Assembly: GCF_016745835.1 (NCBI RefSeq)
Contig: NZ_JAERVL010000015.1
Location: 1 to 64,000 of the forward strand
Reading direction: 5' to 3'
Source of the DNA: Caldalkalibacillus salinus
GTDB lineage: Bacteria; Bacillota; Bacilli; Caldalkalibacillales; JCM-10596
Length of the DNA: 64,000 nt
Notes under the pieces: model-generated
The model's input: the letters and a program-made list of their open reading frames with translations, nothing else
Told to the model about the DNA's origin: nothing
The model's database searches: none
Part shown: positions 45,018 through 53,705 of the stretch, piece by piece
Position numbering within the stretch: the first letter of the stretch is position 1
Layout: each line of letters starts with the position of its first letter
Translations under genes and position numbers: made by a program

Positions 45018-46346
45018 ATGGACTTGTTTAGCTATACACAAGACAATCAACCGACCCAAGGACCACTCGCTTACCGAATGCGACCGCAGACTCTAGACGA
45101 AGTGACGGGTCAGGACCACATTCTAGGGCCAGGTAAACTGCTGAGGCGTTCGATTGAAGCAGACCAGCTGTCACCGATGATCTTTTATGGTCCACCAGGT
45201 ACAGGTAAAACCACTCTAGCCAAGGTCATTGCCAACACGACAGAGTCAACCTTTGAGCAATTAAATGCTGTCACCTCTGGTGTGGCCGACATTCGGCAGG
45301 TCATTAAGGAAGCTAAAGAACGCCAAGATTTATATCAGATGAAGACGGTCTTATTTATAGATGAGATCCATCGTTTTAATAAATCACAACAGGATGCCCT
45401 CCTGCCATATGTAGAAGACGGTGTCATCATTCTCATTGGAGCCACAACGGAGAGCCCTATGTTCGAAATCAATTCTGCCCTTCTATCCCGCTCCCGTATC
45501 TTTAAGTTGGAGCCTCTCACAAATAACCATATCAAGGCCATCTTGCAGCGTGCGCTCACGGATGAAACGAGAGGGCTTGGTAGTATGAACATCCACGTGA
45601 ATGATGACGCACTGGCACACCTCATACACACCGCAGACGGAGATGCCAGAAACGCCCTTAACGCTCTCGAGTTGGCGGCCTTAACAACCCCACCTGATGA
45701 GGAGGGTAGCATCAATATTACGTTAGCAGTCGCAGAAGAATCTATCCAACAAAAAGTCTTGCAGTATGATAAAGATGGCGACCAACATTACGACGTCATT
45801 TCCGCTTTTATTAAAAGTATCAGAGGGTCAGATCCTGATGCCGCATTATACTGGTTAGCACGGATGATTTATGCGGGTGAAGACCCACGTTTTATTGCCA
45901 GACGTCTCTATGTCCATGCTGCAGAAGATATCGGTATGGCAGACCCTAGAGCTTTACAGATGGCCTATGCAGCGGCCTACGCCGTCGATTTCGTGGGGAT
46001 GCCTGAAGCGCGAATTCCTCTAGCCCAGGCGACCGTCTATCTGGCCACAGCACCAAAAAGCAACGCTGTCATCAAGGGGATCGATGATGCGCTTCGTTCT
46101 GTTGAAAAAGAACAATCAGGACAAGTCCCTAAACACCTGAGAGACGCACACTATAAGGGGGCAAAAGATCTTGGTCACGGCGTGGGGTACCTGTATCCTC
46201 ACTCATTTGAAGGCCACTACGTGGACCAACAGTACCTGCCTGACCATCTCATAGACAAGCAGTTCTATGCGCCTTCCTCAAACGGCTATGAGCGCACGAT
46301 TGCCGAAAGATTAAAATATTGGAAGCATGATGGACAGCGGTCATGA
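45018..46346 (+). CDS. rarA: Replication-associated recombination protein RarA (MgsA)
   Basis: This AAA+ ATPase acts at stalled forks, related to the clamp-loader family (MgsA/WRNIP1). The 442-residue protein has Walker A GPPGTGKTT (58-66), Walker B FIDEIHRFNKSQQD, sensor GATTESPMFEIN and the C-terminal tetramerisation and MgsA domain (DVISAFIKSIRGSDPDAALYWLARM). The frame opens with ATG at 45009 abutting the GAAAGG sequence. The ATG at 45018 has better spacing and gives the family N-terminus MDLFSY. It diverges from the YczE-type gene and is followed by a methyltransferase. Confidence 0.95.
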   Translation: MDLFSYTQDNQPTQGPLAYRMRPQTLDEVTGQDHILGPGKLLRRSIEADQLSPMIFYGPPGTGKTTLAKVIANTTESTFEQLNAVTSGVADIRQVIKEAKERQDLYQMKTVLFIDEIHRFNKSQQDALLPYVEDGVIILIGATTESPMFEINSALLSRSRIFKLEPLTNNHIKAILQRALTDETRGLGSMNIHVNDDALAHLIHTADGDARNALNALELAALTTPPDEEGSINITLAVAEESIQQKVLQYDKDGDQHYDVISAFIKSIRGSDPDAALYWLARMIYAGEDPRFIARRLYVHAAEDIGMADPRALQMAYAAAYAVDFVGMPEARIPLAQATVYLATAPKSNAVIKGIDDALRSVEKEQSGQVPKHLRDAHYKGAKDLGHGVGYLYPHSFEGHYVDQQYLPDHLIDKQFYAPSSNGYERTIAERLKYWKHDGQRS

Positions 46347-46376
46347 CATCGTGCCTTCATAAGGAGGTCATTATTC

Positions 46377-47000
46377 ATGCTTGAGTATACTGGGGAACGT
46401 GTCATACCTGAGATGATGAAACCAACCAATGGCATGCTACTGGAGCATATTGCTCGTTATTACTTTGCGGCGCCTTATACAAAGGGACGTGTTTTAGACT
46501 ATGCTTGTGGCGTGGGGTATGGCATACATATGGTAGCGAGACTACGTCGCAAGGAAACCCATGAGCTCATAGGCATCGACATTGATGAAGACACCATCGC
46601 TTATGCCCAGAAACAGTACTATAATCCTAAGATCAATTACTTGAGACACGATGTGGTTGACCCAGACCTCCCACAGCAATTGGGGTTATTTGATACGATT
46701 CTGAGTTTCGAGACGATTGAACATGTTAGTGAAGAGGAGCAATTTATGCATAATATTAAACAGATGTTAAAACCGGGAGGGACGCTCATTCTGTCAACAC
46801 CCTTTGGACAAGGAAGGGGTAAGCCGACGAATGCCCCTTACCACGTGCACCAATTGACAGAAAAAGAGTTTAAGGGATTGTTTGCTGAGGAGCAAAATGT
46901 CACTTTTTATTATCAGCGTGGCGTCACGTTTGAAAACGAGAAGCGCGAAGGTGTTCGTTACCCCATCGGTATCGTAGTATGGCAAAAAGACCCTGAATGA
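46377..47000 (+). CDS. Class I SAM-dependent methyltransferase
   Basis: The 207-residue cytosolic protein has a Rossmann-type methyltransferase core (residues about 36-150): motif I VLDYACGVGYGIH, motif II IGIDIDEDTI, motif IV FDTILSFETIEHV and the post-IV PGGTLILSTPFG segment. It resembles the ubiE/Bioc-like small-molecule methyltransferases. The substrate is unknown. AAGGAGGT precedes the ATG. It follows rarA by 30 nt and is probably cotranscribed. In B. subtilis this place holds yrvM (tcdA), so this is a substitution, not an orthologue. Confidence 0.88.
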   Translation: MLEYTGERVIPEMMKPTNGMLLEHIARYYFAAPYTKGRVLDYACGVGYGIHMVARLRRKETHELIGIDIDEDTIAYAQKQYYNPKINYLRHDVVDPDLPQQLGLFDTILSFETIEHVSEEEQFMHNIKQMLKPGGTLILSTPFGQGRGKPTNAPYHVHQLTEKEFKGLFAEEQNVTFYYQRGVTFENEKREGVRYPIGIVVWQKDPE

Positions 47001-47089
47001 GTATAAGAAGAAAGACCTTTGAAGTTTAAAAAGAAACTCTAGTAATTTAGCGCTAAATTGCTTTATATAATTATACGGTTGAAGGACAT

Positions 47090-47279
47090 AAAAAAAAGAG
47101 CCCCGACAATGCCGTGGCTCCTGAGTTTTGAACCTGCTCTCTCGCAGGTGGGTGTCCTGCTGCCAAATTCCCATGTCCACTCATTGGAGGCGTATGTTCC
47201 CTTGACAGACTCAGACTCCCTTTGTAAAGGTGTTGGCTCAAAACTTCGGTTTCCCACGTGCATCTCAGGACTCTTTATT
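47090..47279 (-). ncRNA. ssrS: 6S RNA (SsrS), B. subtilis bsrA position
   Basis: About 190 nt between aspS and the methyltransferase, the place of bsrA in B. subtilis. A TATAAT (47291-47286) precedes the predicted start. The 5' end AAAGAGTCCTGAG pairs with the 3' CTCAGGA, and AGTTTTGAGCC pairs with GGTTCAAAACT to form a long rod with a central bubble. The GAGCC hairpin (47098-47120) and T8 end the transcript. 6S RNA binds sigma-A RNA polymerase. Confidence 0.82.
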
Positions 47280-47334
47280 TGTGTCATTATACTATCACAC
47301 GATGTGATCATCGCGCAAGCCTATCCTTACAGCA

Positions 47335-49113
47335 TTAGGCTTTTTTTTCTGCCTTCTTTTTAATTTGTAAATGCAACTCGTCTAACTGTGCTTCATCCAC
47401 TTCAGACGGTGCTTGGGTTAACAGGTCTGTTGCACTAGCCGTCTTAGGAAAGGCAATCGTTTCGCGAAGGTTCGTTCTTCCCGCTAATAACATCACGATG
47501 CGGTCAAATCCAAAGGCAATGCCCCCGTGTGGCGGCGTCCCATATTCAAACGCCTCAAGTAAGAAACCGAATTTTTCATTTGCCTCTTCTTGAGTGAAAC
47601 CTAATGTTTCAAACATTTTCTCTTGTACATCACGTTGATAGATACGCATACTTCCGCCGGCAACCTCATATCCGTTCAGTACAAGGTCGTACGCTTTAGC
47701 CCGCATCTGTGCTGGGTCTGATTCAAATAAGTGCAAGTCTTCCTCACGCGGCATGGTGAAAGGATGGTGAAGCGCGACGTAGCGGTCTTCTTCCTCGTCA
47801 TACTCCACGAGTGGGAAGTCTGTGACCCACAAGAAATTAAACTTAGTCTCATCGATCAAATCTAACGCTTGACCCAGTTTCGACCTTAAGGCACCGAGGG
47901 CGTCTGCCACGACGGCCGGTTTATCTGCGACGAATAGGAGTAAGTCACCATCTTCCGCTTCTAAAACATCCTTCAAGCCTTCAACTTCTGCTTCAGAAAA
48001 GAATTTGGCAATCGGACCTTTCACTTCTCCTTCTTTTAGGGCGAGCCAAGCGAGGCCTTTTGCACCGTACCTAGCCACATACTCACCAAGTTGATCAATG
48101 TCCTTACGACTATAATGACCGCAACCTTTGGCATTGATCGCTTTCACTTGTCCCCCGTTTTCGACGGTGTTACGGAACACCTTGAAGTCGCTCCGCTCGA
48201 CGATAGAGGAGACATCTTTTAATTCCATACCGAAGCGTGTGTCTGGTTTGTCAGAACCATAGCGATCCATTGCCTCCTGGTACGTTAAGCGGGGCAAAGG
48301 TAAGGGAAGATCGACGCCAATCGTGTCTTTGAGCATGCGTTGCATCAGTTCTTCAATCATGGCGTGTAGTTCATCCATCTCAAGGAAGGAGGTTTCTATA
48401 TCGACTTGAGTGAACTCAGGCTGACGATCGGCACGTAAGTCTTCATCTCTAAAACATTTGACGATTTGGAAGTAACGTTCAAAGCCTGAAACCATCAATA
48501 GCTGTTTAAATAACTGTGGCGATTGTGGTAAAGCGAAAAACTCACCTTCGTGAACGCGACTTGGCACGAGATAGTCCCTTGCGCCCTCAGGTGTACTTTT
48601 CGTTAAAATAGGCGTTTCAACCTCTAAGAACCCTCGCTCATCGAGGAAGTCGCGGAATAGTTTCGCCGTTTTATGCCTCAGTCTAAATGTTTCTTGCATC
48701 TCGGGTCTTCTAAGATCTAGATAACGGTATCGCAGACGAATGGATTCATCGACATCGACCTGATCTTGGATGAGGAAAGGAGGATTCTTCGCCTCGTTAA
48801 TGATGTCAACATCTAATACCTGTACCTCTACCTCACCCGTGGCGATTTTATCATTGACTGTCCCTTCGGCGCGTTCAACAACACGACCACGAACACCTAG
48901 TAGATACTCACTTCTCACCTTTTCAGCCGTCTGATGTGCGGCTTCTTGGTTCGGGTCAAAAACAATCTGAACAACCCCGCTTCGATCTCTTAAATCGATA
49001 AAGATGAGTCCACCTAAGTCTCTCCGTTTCTGAACCCAGCCTTTTAACTCTACTTCTTGACCAATATGTTCTCTCCGCATGCTGCCGCAAGTATGTGTAC
49101 GACCAACGCCCAT
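47335..49113 (-). CDS. aspS: Aspartate-tRNA ligase
   Basis: The 592-residue class II synthetase has an N-terminal OB anticodon domain (about 15-105; [26 protein letters not shown]), the catalytic core with motif 2 [20 protein letters not shown] and motif 3 [15 protein letters not shown], and the bacterial insertion domain. It charges tRNA-Asp. Whether it also charges tRNA-Asn cannot be read safely from sequence. AAGGAGG precedes the ATG. The start codon overlaps the hisS stop, so it is coupled to hisS and under the same T-box. Confidence 0.97.
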   Translation of the reverse strand: MGVGRTHTCGSMRREHIGQEVELKGWVQKRRDLGGLIFIDLRDRSGVVQIVFDPNQEAAHQTAEKVRSEYLLGVRGRVVERAEGTVNDKIATGEVEVQVLDVDIINEAKNPPFLIQDQVDVDESIRLRYRYLDLRRPEMQETFRLRHKTAKLFRDFLDERGFLEVETPILTKSTPEGARDYLVPSRVHEGEFFALPQSPQLFKQLLMVSGFERYFQIVKCFRDEDLRADRQPEFTQVDIETSFLEMDELHAMIEELMQRMLKDTIGVDLPLPLPRLTYQEAMDRYGSDKPDTRFGMELKDVSSIVERSDFKVFRNTVENGGQVKAINAKGCGHYSRKDIDQLGEYVARYGAKGLAWLALKEGEVKGPIAKFFSEAEVEGLKDVLEAEDGDLLLFVADKPAVVADALGALRSKLGQALDLIDETKFNFLWVTDFPLVEYDEEEDRYVALHHPFTMPREEDLHLFESDPAQMRAKAYDLVLNGYEVAGGSMRIYQRDVQEKMFETLGFTQEEANEKFGFLLEAFEYGTPPHGGIAFGFDRIVMLLAGRTNLRETIAFPKTASATDLLTQAPSEVDEAQLDELHLQIKKKAEKKA

Positions 49114-50390
49114 TATTGTTCCTCCTTATCCACTTCTGTTTTGATCTTTTCTATGGCTTCTTTTTCGTTTAATTCCATCTGCTCACCCGTTGTCATATCT
49201 TTTAGTACCACAACGTTGTTTTCCAATTCTTGTTCACCTAAAATGGCGACGAATCTAGCGCCTAGTCTATCCGCCGATTTCATTTGAGGCTTCATTTTAC
49301 GCCCTAGATAATCTTGATCCACACGAATGCCTGACGCTCGCCAATCCTGAGTGAGTTGGACCGCTTTTTTCTTAGCATTTTCACCTAACGCAACGATGTA
49401 GCAATCAATGTGGCGCTTGATTGGTAATGAGATGTTTTGTGTCTGTAATGCTAGAACGAGGCGCTCAATACTGAGGGCAAACCCAATCCCTGGCATGTCC
49501 TGATTACCTATCTCTTCGACTAATCCATTATAGCGTCCGCCACCACATACGGTACCAATGGCTCCGATACCATCAACCATGATTTCAAAAGCCGTTTGCG
49601 TATAATAGTCCAGGCCACGCACGAGATTGGCGTTAACGTGATAGGTGATTCCCATTTGATCTAGATACGCTTGAAGCTGATCAAAATGCGGCTGACAGTC
49701 ATCACATAAAAACTCTAATATTGAAGGCGCACCTGCAGTCAATTCTTGGGTTACTGGATGTTTGCTATCTAGTACTCGTAACGGATTACGTTCCAATCGA
49801 GAGCGATCCTCTTCAGGCAGTTGGTCTTGTACGCCTTTCAAATGTGAAATAAGCGCTTCTCTGTGCCTAGGTCGACACGTTTGACAGCCTACGCTATTAA
49901 TTTCCAAACGTAGATCTTTGATCCCAAGTTCAGTATAAATCTGCATGGCCAGCGCGATTGTTTCCGCATCGATACTTGGATCGTTCGCCCCGATGGCTTC
50001 CACCCCGAACTGGGTGAATTGTCTCATACGTCCGGCTTGTGGACGTTCATAACGGAACATAGGACCGATGTAAAATAACTTAGTCGGTTGTTGAGGCTGA
50101 CCGTACATCTTACTCTCTACATAAGATCTGACGACGGACGCAGTCCCCTCAGGTCTTAGCGTGATGCTCCGGTCCCCTTTGTCTTGAAACGTGTACATCT
50201 CTTTTTCAACGATATCAGTCGTTTCACCGACCCCTCGTTGGAACAACTCTGTATGTTCAAAAATGGGGGTCCGTATTTCGGCATAGTTATACCGACGACA
50301 AAGATCATTGATCTTCTCTTCGATATACTGCCATATTTCTACTTCACCAGGTAAAACGTCTGCGGTTCCTCGTGGAATTTTAAAAGCCAT
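49113..50390 (-). CDS. hisS: Histidine-tRNA ligase
   Basis: The 425-residue class II synthetase has motif 2 [20 protein letters not shown], the histidine motifs [11 protein letters not shown] and [11 protein letters not shown], and a C-terminal anticodon domain. It charges tRNA-His. AGGAGGG precedes the ATG. It is the first gene of hisS-aspS, with a T-box leader upstream whose specifier region reads GACAC. Confidence 0.97.
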   Translation of the reverse strand: MAFKIPRGTADVLPGEVEIWQYIEEKINDLCRRYNYAEIRTPIFEHTELFQRGVGETTDIVEKEMYTFQDKGDRSITLRPEGTASVVRSYVESKMYGQPQQPTKLFYIGPMFRYERPQAGRMRQFTQFGVEAIGANDPSIDAETIALAMQIYTELGIKDLRLEINSVGCQTCRPRHREALISHLKGVQDQLPEEDRSRLERNPLRVLDSKHPVTQELTAGAPSILEFLCDDCQPHFDQLQAYLDQMGITYHVNANLVRGLDYYTQTAFEIMVDGIGAIGTVCGGGRYNGLVEEIGNQDMPGIGFALSIERLVLALQTQNISLPIKRHIDCYIVALGENAKKKAVQLTQDWRASGIRVDQDYLGRKMKPQMKSADRLGARFVAILGEQELENNVVVLKDMTTGEQMELNEKEAIEKIKTEVDKEEQ

Positions 50391-50445
50391 GGTTTCCCTC
50401 CTAATACGCTTTTCTCTACACTTACGCCTGTATATGTCTGACTAA

Positions 50446-50849
50446 TAAAAAAACTCCCGTCTCTGACTATGATAGTCAGGGACGAGAGTTATTTACCCGT
50501 GGTACCACCCTTATTGGTAAGAGCCTTCTTACCCTCTTGTTCTTTAACGCAGAATGACGCCAATCATTTACTAATGGTGTTGAGATCTTATTATGTATGG
50601 TTCCCCGATTAACAGGGACTGAAGATCAGTTAAGCCCTGTTGCTCAGTTATCTATCATACCGGTCATGAACACCACGTTCAATAATGGTCCTCTAGGGTG
50701 TCTTTCCATAAGATCGTATATAGAGAAGCACTTGCAGCCTATGGTGCCTCATCTCTGTCTATGCCATATCTTATGTACTCTCCCTGTCATAGGATCAATT
50801 GCATGTGTTAAGTTATACCTTCGGATTATCATTTATAAGCTGTTAGTTG
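50446..50849 (-). ncRNA. T-box riboswitch leader of hisS-aspS
   Basis: The T-box sequence AGGGTGGTACCACGGG (minus, about 50511-50496) is followed by a strong terminator. Its arms are 50472-50490 and 50452-50470 (19 nt each, few mismatches), with T8 behind. The specifier region of Stem I reads GGAAA-GAC-AC (GAC at 50702-50700, CAC at 50700-50698). By alignment with the alaS leader GAC (Asp) is in register. CAC (His) overlaps it by one base. Confidence 0.92.
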
Positions 50850-50855
50850 TATTAT

Positions 50856-50884
50856 ATCATACTGACTCACTATCATGGTGTCAA
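50856..50884 (-). promoter_or_regulatory. Sigma-A promoter of hisS-aspS
   Basis: TTGACA (50884-50879), 17 nt spacer and TATGAT (50861-50856). An overlapping TATAAT (50856-50851) is 5 nt further. Predicted start near 50849, giving a leader of about 460 nt to hisS. Confidence 0.82.
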
Positions 50885-50916
50885 GTTATTTATGTAAATT
50901 TTTCTTTGCAACGGTT

Positions 50917-51290
50917 GACAGTCCCGTAAGCGGGTCTGTCTCTCTTGGTACATGTGTTTCACGAGTAGACGTTTCCTGTTCTACGCGGTTATAAAAATCA
51001 ACATGATATAGATTTGCAATGGTTGTCTGCTTCATCATATCCTTTTTTCCTACGCGCAATACAATCCCCTCTTCTTTGCCCTACATTTGATGGCCGATTT
51101 CATAGCTAAGTTATTGATGTTTCGCCGTTAGATCGTCATCAGATGGTATCATTAACTTTATCTCCATTTTGCCCACTTTTTTTATGTTTCTTTCATCCCA
51201 ATTCAGTCATTTAGCAGGAAAATCGGGCTAAGGCGAAGAATAATATCGTGATAAAACCAAGACTAGGCTGAGAGGAAGGATTGAGTTAGT
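50917..51290. other. Intergenic region between hisS promoter and SH3-amidase
   Basis: It starts with a hairpin (GACAG, CCCG, TAAG loop, CGGG, CTGTC; 50917-50940) that has no T-run and no assigned gene. The rest is AT-rich with no supported ORF or repeat. The amidase gene begins at 51291 with a GGAAGG-type ribosome binding site. Confidence 0.5.
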
Positions 51291-53009
51291 ATGGATGTGG
51301 TCAAAATAAAACACCCGTCTCTGCTGAGTGCATTATTCATTTGTTTGCTCTGTATACTATTTCCATCATCTGCACTCGCCATGGGTGACGTTACGGTAGA
51401 GGCGAATTCGCTGAACGTACGATCTGGTCCGGGACTGGAACACGATGTGATTGAAGGTATTCAAAAAGGAGAGACCTTCGGAGTCACTGACGAAAGTGAT
51501 CAATGGTATGAAATTAAACTAGGCGATGGGCAAACGGGTTGGGTGGCCGGGTGGCTCGTTCAATTTACCGCATCCTCGGGTGAAATTGAACAAGTAGAGG
51601 CTGCCGTTAATCCACTTAATGTGCGTTCGGGCCCAGGCACATCTTTCTCAATTAAAACACAGATCCACCCCGAACAAACCTTTCCCTTTGTGCAGGAGCA
51701 AGGAGAATGGGTACAGATCAAGCTTAATGATGATGATACGGGCTGGGTCGCTAAATGGCTGGTTCACCGACATCAAGCAGAAGCGGATCAAGCCACAACG
51801 GTTAAAAGAACAGCTACGATTAAAGCCACAACCCTAAATGTACGAGCCCAACCCAGTACCTCGGCTAACATTATCGGGACATTGAATCAAGGCAGTGAAA
51901 TTGAAGTATTAGGCGCTAATGATGGTTGGTATAAAATCATTTATCAGAATCAAGAAGCTTGGGTGGCTGGGGATTATGTTGCGGAAGAATCGGAGAATGA
52001 CCAAGCATCATCCGCAAGTGGAAGGGACTCCACACGCGTCGAGGTAGAGACCAGCATACTCAATGTGAGATCAAACGGATCTCTTGAAGCTGCCATTATC
52101 GATCAATTATCACAAGGGACTATCGTGGAAGTCATAGATGAACAAAATGAATGGTATCACGTTCAGTATGATGAACATAAGGGTTGGATTGCAAAATGGT
52201 TGACGAGTCAAGTCAGTGATCAGGTGTCGAACCAGCCTAAGGTGACCATCCTCAACCATGGCACAAACTTAAGAGAAGGACCTAGCACTGATCATAAAGT
52301 GGTTGGGCGCGCGAACCAAGGGGACGAATTTGCCGTCTTAGAAACGAAGGGTGATTGGTTCCAAATTCTATTATCAGACGGATCAAAAGCGTATGTAGCA
52401 GGATGGATTGTTTCAGCCAAAGGGATAGATAATATTGAACGCGAAGGTATTGACCAATATTTAAAAGGTAAAAACATTGTGATCGACCCGGGACACGGAG
52501 GTAGAGATGTTGGGGCCGAAGGAAGTTATTTCAATACTCTTGAAAAAGTGATCAACCTTGATGTATCTCAACTGTTAAAAGAAAAATTCAAGGCGGCTGG
52601 GTCAGAAGTGAAGATGACACGTGCTTCCGACCGTTTTATCACCTTGCAACAGCGTGTAGATGCCAGTATCAATGATAAGGCAGATGTATTTTTAAGTATT
52701 CATCATAACACGAACAGTGATTCCCGCATTAATGGCTCAATTACTTATTTTCACTCTAAAGCTGATCGTCAACTTGCTAATTACGTACAAAGGGAACTCG
52801 TTAAAAATAACGGCCTAAATGACCTTAAGGCACGTCAAGGTAACTTTTTTGTATTACGTGAAAATCCAAGGCCCTCGGTCTTAGTAGAGATCGGCTTTTT
52901 GAGCAATCGACAAGACGAAATGAAGATTAGACAAAGTCGCTTCCAAGAGCAATCAGCAAACGGTATTTTCTATGGCATAGCCGAATACTTCAAAGACCAA
53001 GATTCATAG
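51291..53009 (+). CDS. N-acetylmuramoyl-L-alanine amidase with five SH3b domains (YrvJ)
   Basis: This exported cell wall hydrolase cuts the bond between muramic acid and the stem peptide. The 572-residue protein has a Sec signal peptide (about 1-30, ALA-M), five bacterial SH3 repeats of about 60 residues each with the NVRSGPG signature (NLREGPS in the last), and a C-terminal Amidase_3 zinc domain (about 398-570; DPGHGGRDVGAEG, SIHHNTNSDSRINGSITYF, VEIGFLSNRQDE). The domain layout matches B. subtilis YrvJ. It follows hisS divergently and precedes dtd convergently. Confidence 0.95.
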   Translation: MDVVKIKHPSLLSALFICLLCILFPSSALAMGDVTVEANSLNVRSGPGLEHDVIEGIQKGETFGVTDESDQWYEIKLGDGQTGWVAGWLVQFTASSGEIEQVEAAVNPLNVRSGPGTSFSIKTQIHPEQTFPFVQEQGEWVQIKLNDDDTGWVAKWLVHRHQAEADQATTVKRTATIKATTLNVRAQPSTSANIIGTLNQGSEIEVLGANDGWYKIIYQNQEAWVAGDYVAEESENDQASSASGRDSTRVEVETSILNVRSNGSLEAAIIDQLSQGTIVEVIDEQNEWYHVQYDEHKGWIAKWLTSQVSDQVSNQPKVTILNHGTNLREGPSTDHKVVGRANQGDEFAVLETKGDWFQILLSDGSKAYVAGWIVSAKGIDNIEREGIDQYLKGKNIVIDPGHGGRDVGAEGSYFNTLEKVINLDVSQLLKEKFKAAGSEVKMTRASDRFITLQQRVDASINDKADVFLSIHHNTNSDSRINGSITYFHSKADRQLANYVQRELVKNNGLNDLKARQGNFFVLRENPRPSVLVEIGFLSNRQDEMKIRQSRFQEQSANGIFYGIAEYFKDQDS

Positions 53010-53101
53010 TGAGTTATCGTCTCGCTTCGTTTATGGACACACATGAGCGATGAAAATGGGAATAAAAACGAGTAGCGTCGAGTAGCGTCATGAAAAAAAG
53101 C

Positions 53102-53127
53102 AAAGCTAGCCAAAAGGCTAGCTTTTT
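53102..53127. terminator. Terminator between amidase and dtd
   Basis: AAAGCTAGCC (53102-53111) and GGCTAGCTTT (53116-53125) pair perfectly with an AAAA loop, followed by T on plus (to 53127). On minus it also ends dtd, whose stop is at 53134. Confidence 0.88.
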
Positions 53128-53133
53128 GTTTAT

Positions 53134-53586
53134 CTAAGACTTCCTATCTTGGCTTTCTAAAATCAGGGTGACGGGTCCATGGTTCTGTAGGTCGACGTCC
53201 ATCATATGACCAAACTTCCCTGTCTCTACGGGAATCCCTTTATCTCTTAACATCTGATTAAACGCTTCGTACAGCGTGTTTGCCTGATCCGGTTTGGCCG
53301 CCTGCATAAAATTAGGTCTTCTTCCCTTTCGACAGTCACCGTAAAGCGTGAATTGAGAAATGGACAGCACCTGCCCGCCGACATCCAGTAAGGAGAGATT
53401 CATTTTCCCTTCCGGATCTTCAAACACACGTAGATTTGGGATTTTGTCTGCAAGATACTGTGCATCCTCCTCAGTATCTTCATGTTGTACTCCCACTAAG
53501 AGCACAAATCCATGCTCGATTTGACCTGTTACTTCTCCTTCAACCGTCACTTTTGCCTCTTTGCTGCGTTGAACAACCACTTTCAA
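53134..53586 (-). CDS. dtd: D-aminoacyl-tRNA deacylase
   Basis: Dtd hydrolyses D-amino acids from tRNA. The 150-residue protein has the [17 protein letters not shown] active-site segment (SQFTLYG with the GRRP loop) and the C-terminal [19 protein letters not shown] with the GP dipeptide (Gly-cisPro motif). Two TTG codons are adjacent at 53589 and 53586. The second gives the family N-terminus MKVVVQR and 9 nt from GAGG, so it is my choice. It follows relA by 116 nt on minus, as in B. subtilis relA-dtd. Confidence 0.95.
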   Translation of the reverse strand: MKVVVQRSKEAKVTVEGEVTGQIEHGFVLLVGVQHEDTEEDAQYLADKIPNLRVFEDPEGKMNLSLLDVGGQVLSISQFTLYGDCRKGRRPNFMQAAKPDQANTLYEAFNQMLRDKGIPVETGKFGHMMDVDLQNHGPVTLILESQDRKS

Positions 53587-53705
53587 CAATACTCACCTCT
53601 ATCTCTTTGCAGTCACTTGTATATCTCATTTAACATCTATCGTAATGTCCCGCTCGCAGTATCTCGGGTTACTCGTGCGACGTTTGCCCTACTAAATGCC
53701 TCACG

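Noticed and set aside
53071-53090. Tandem 10-bp repeat (AGTAGCGTC-type, two copies)
   Set aside because: Only two units, no spacers or further copies, so not a CRISPR or variable repeat.
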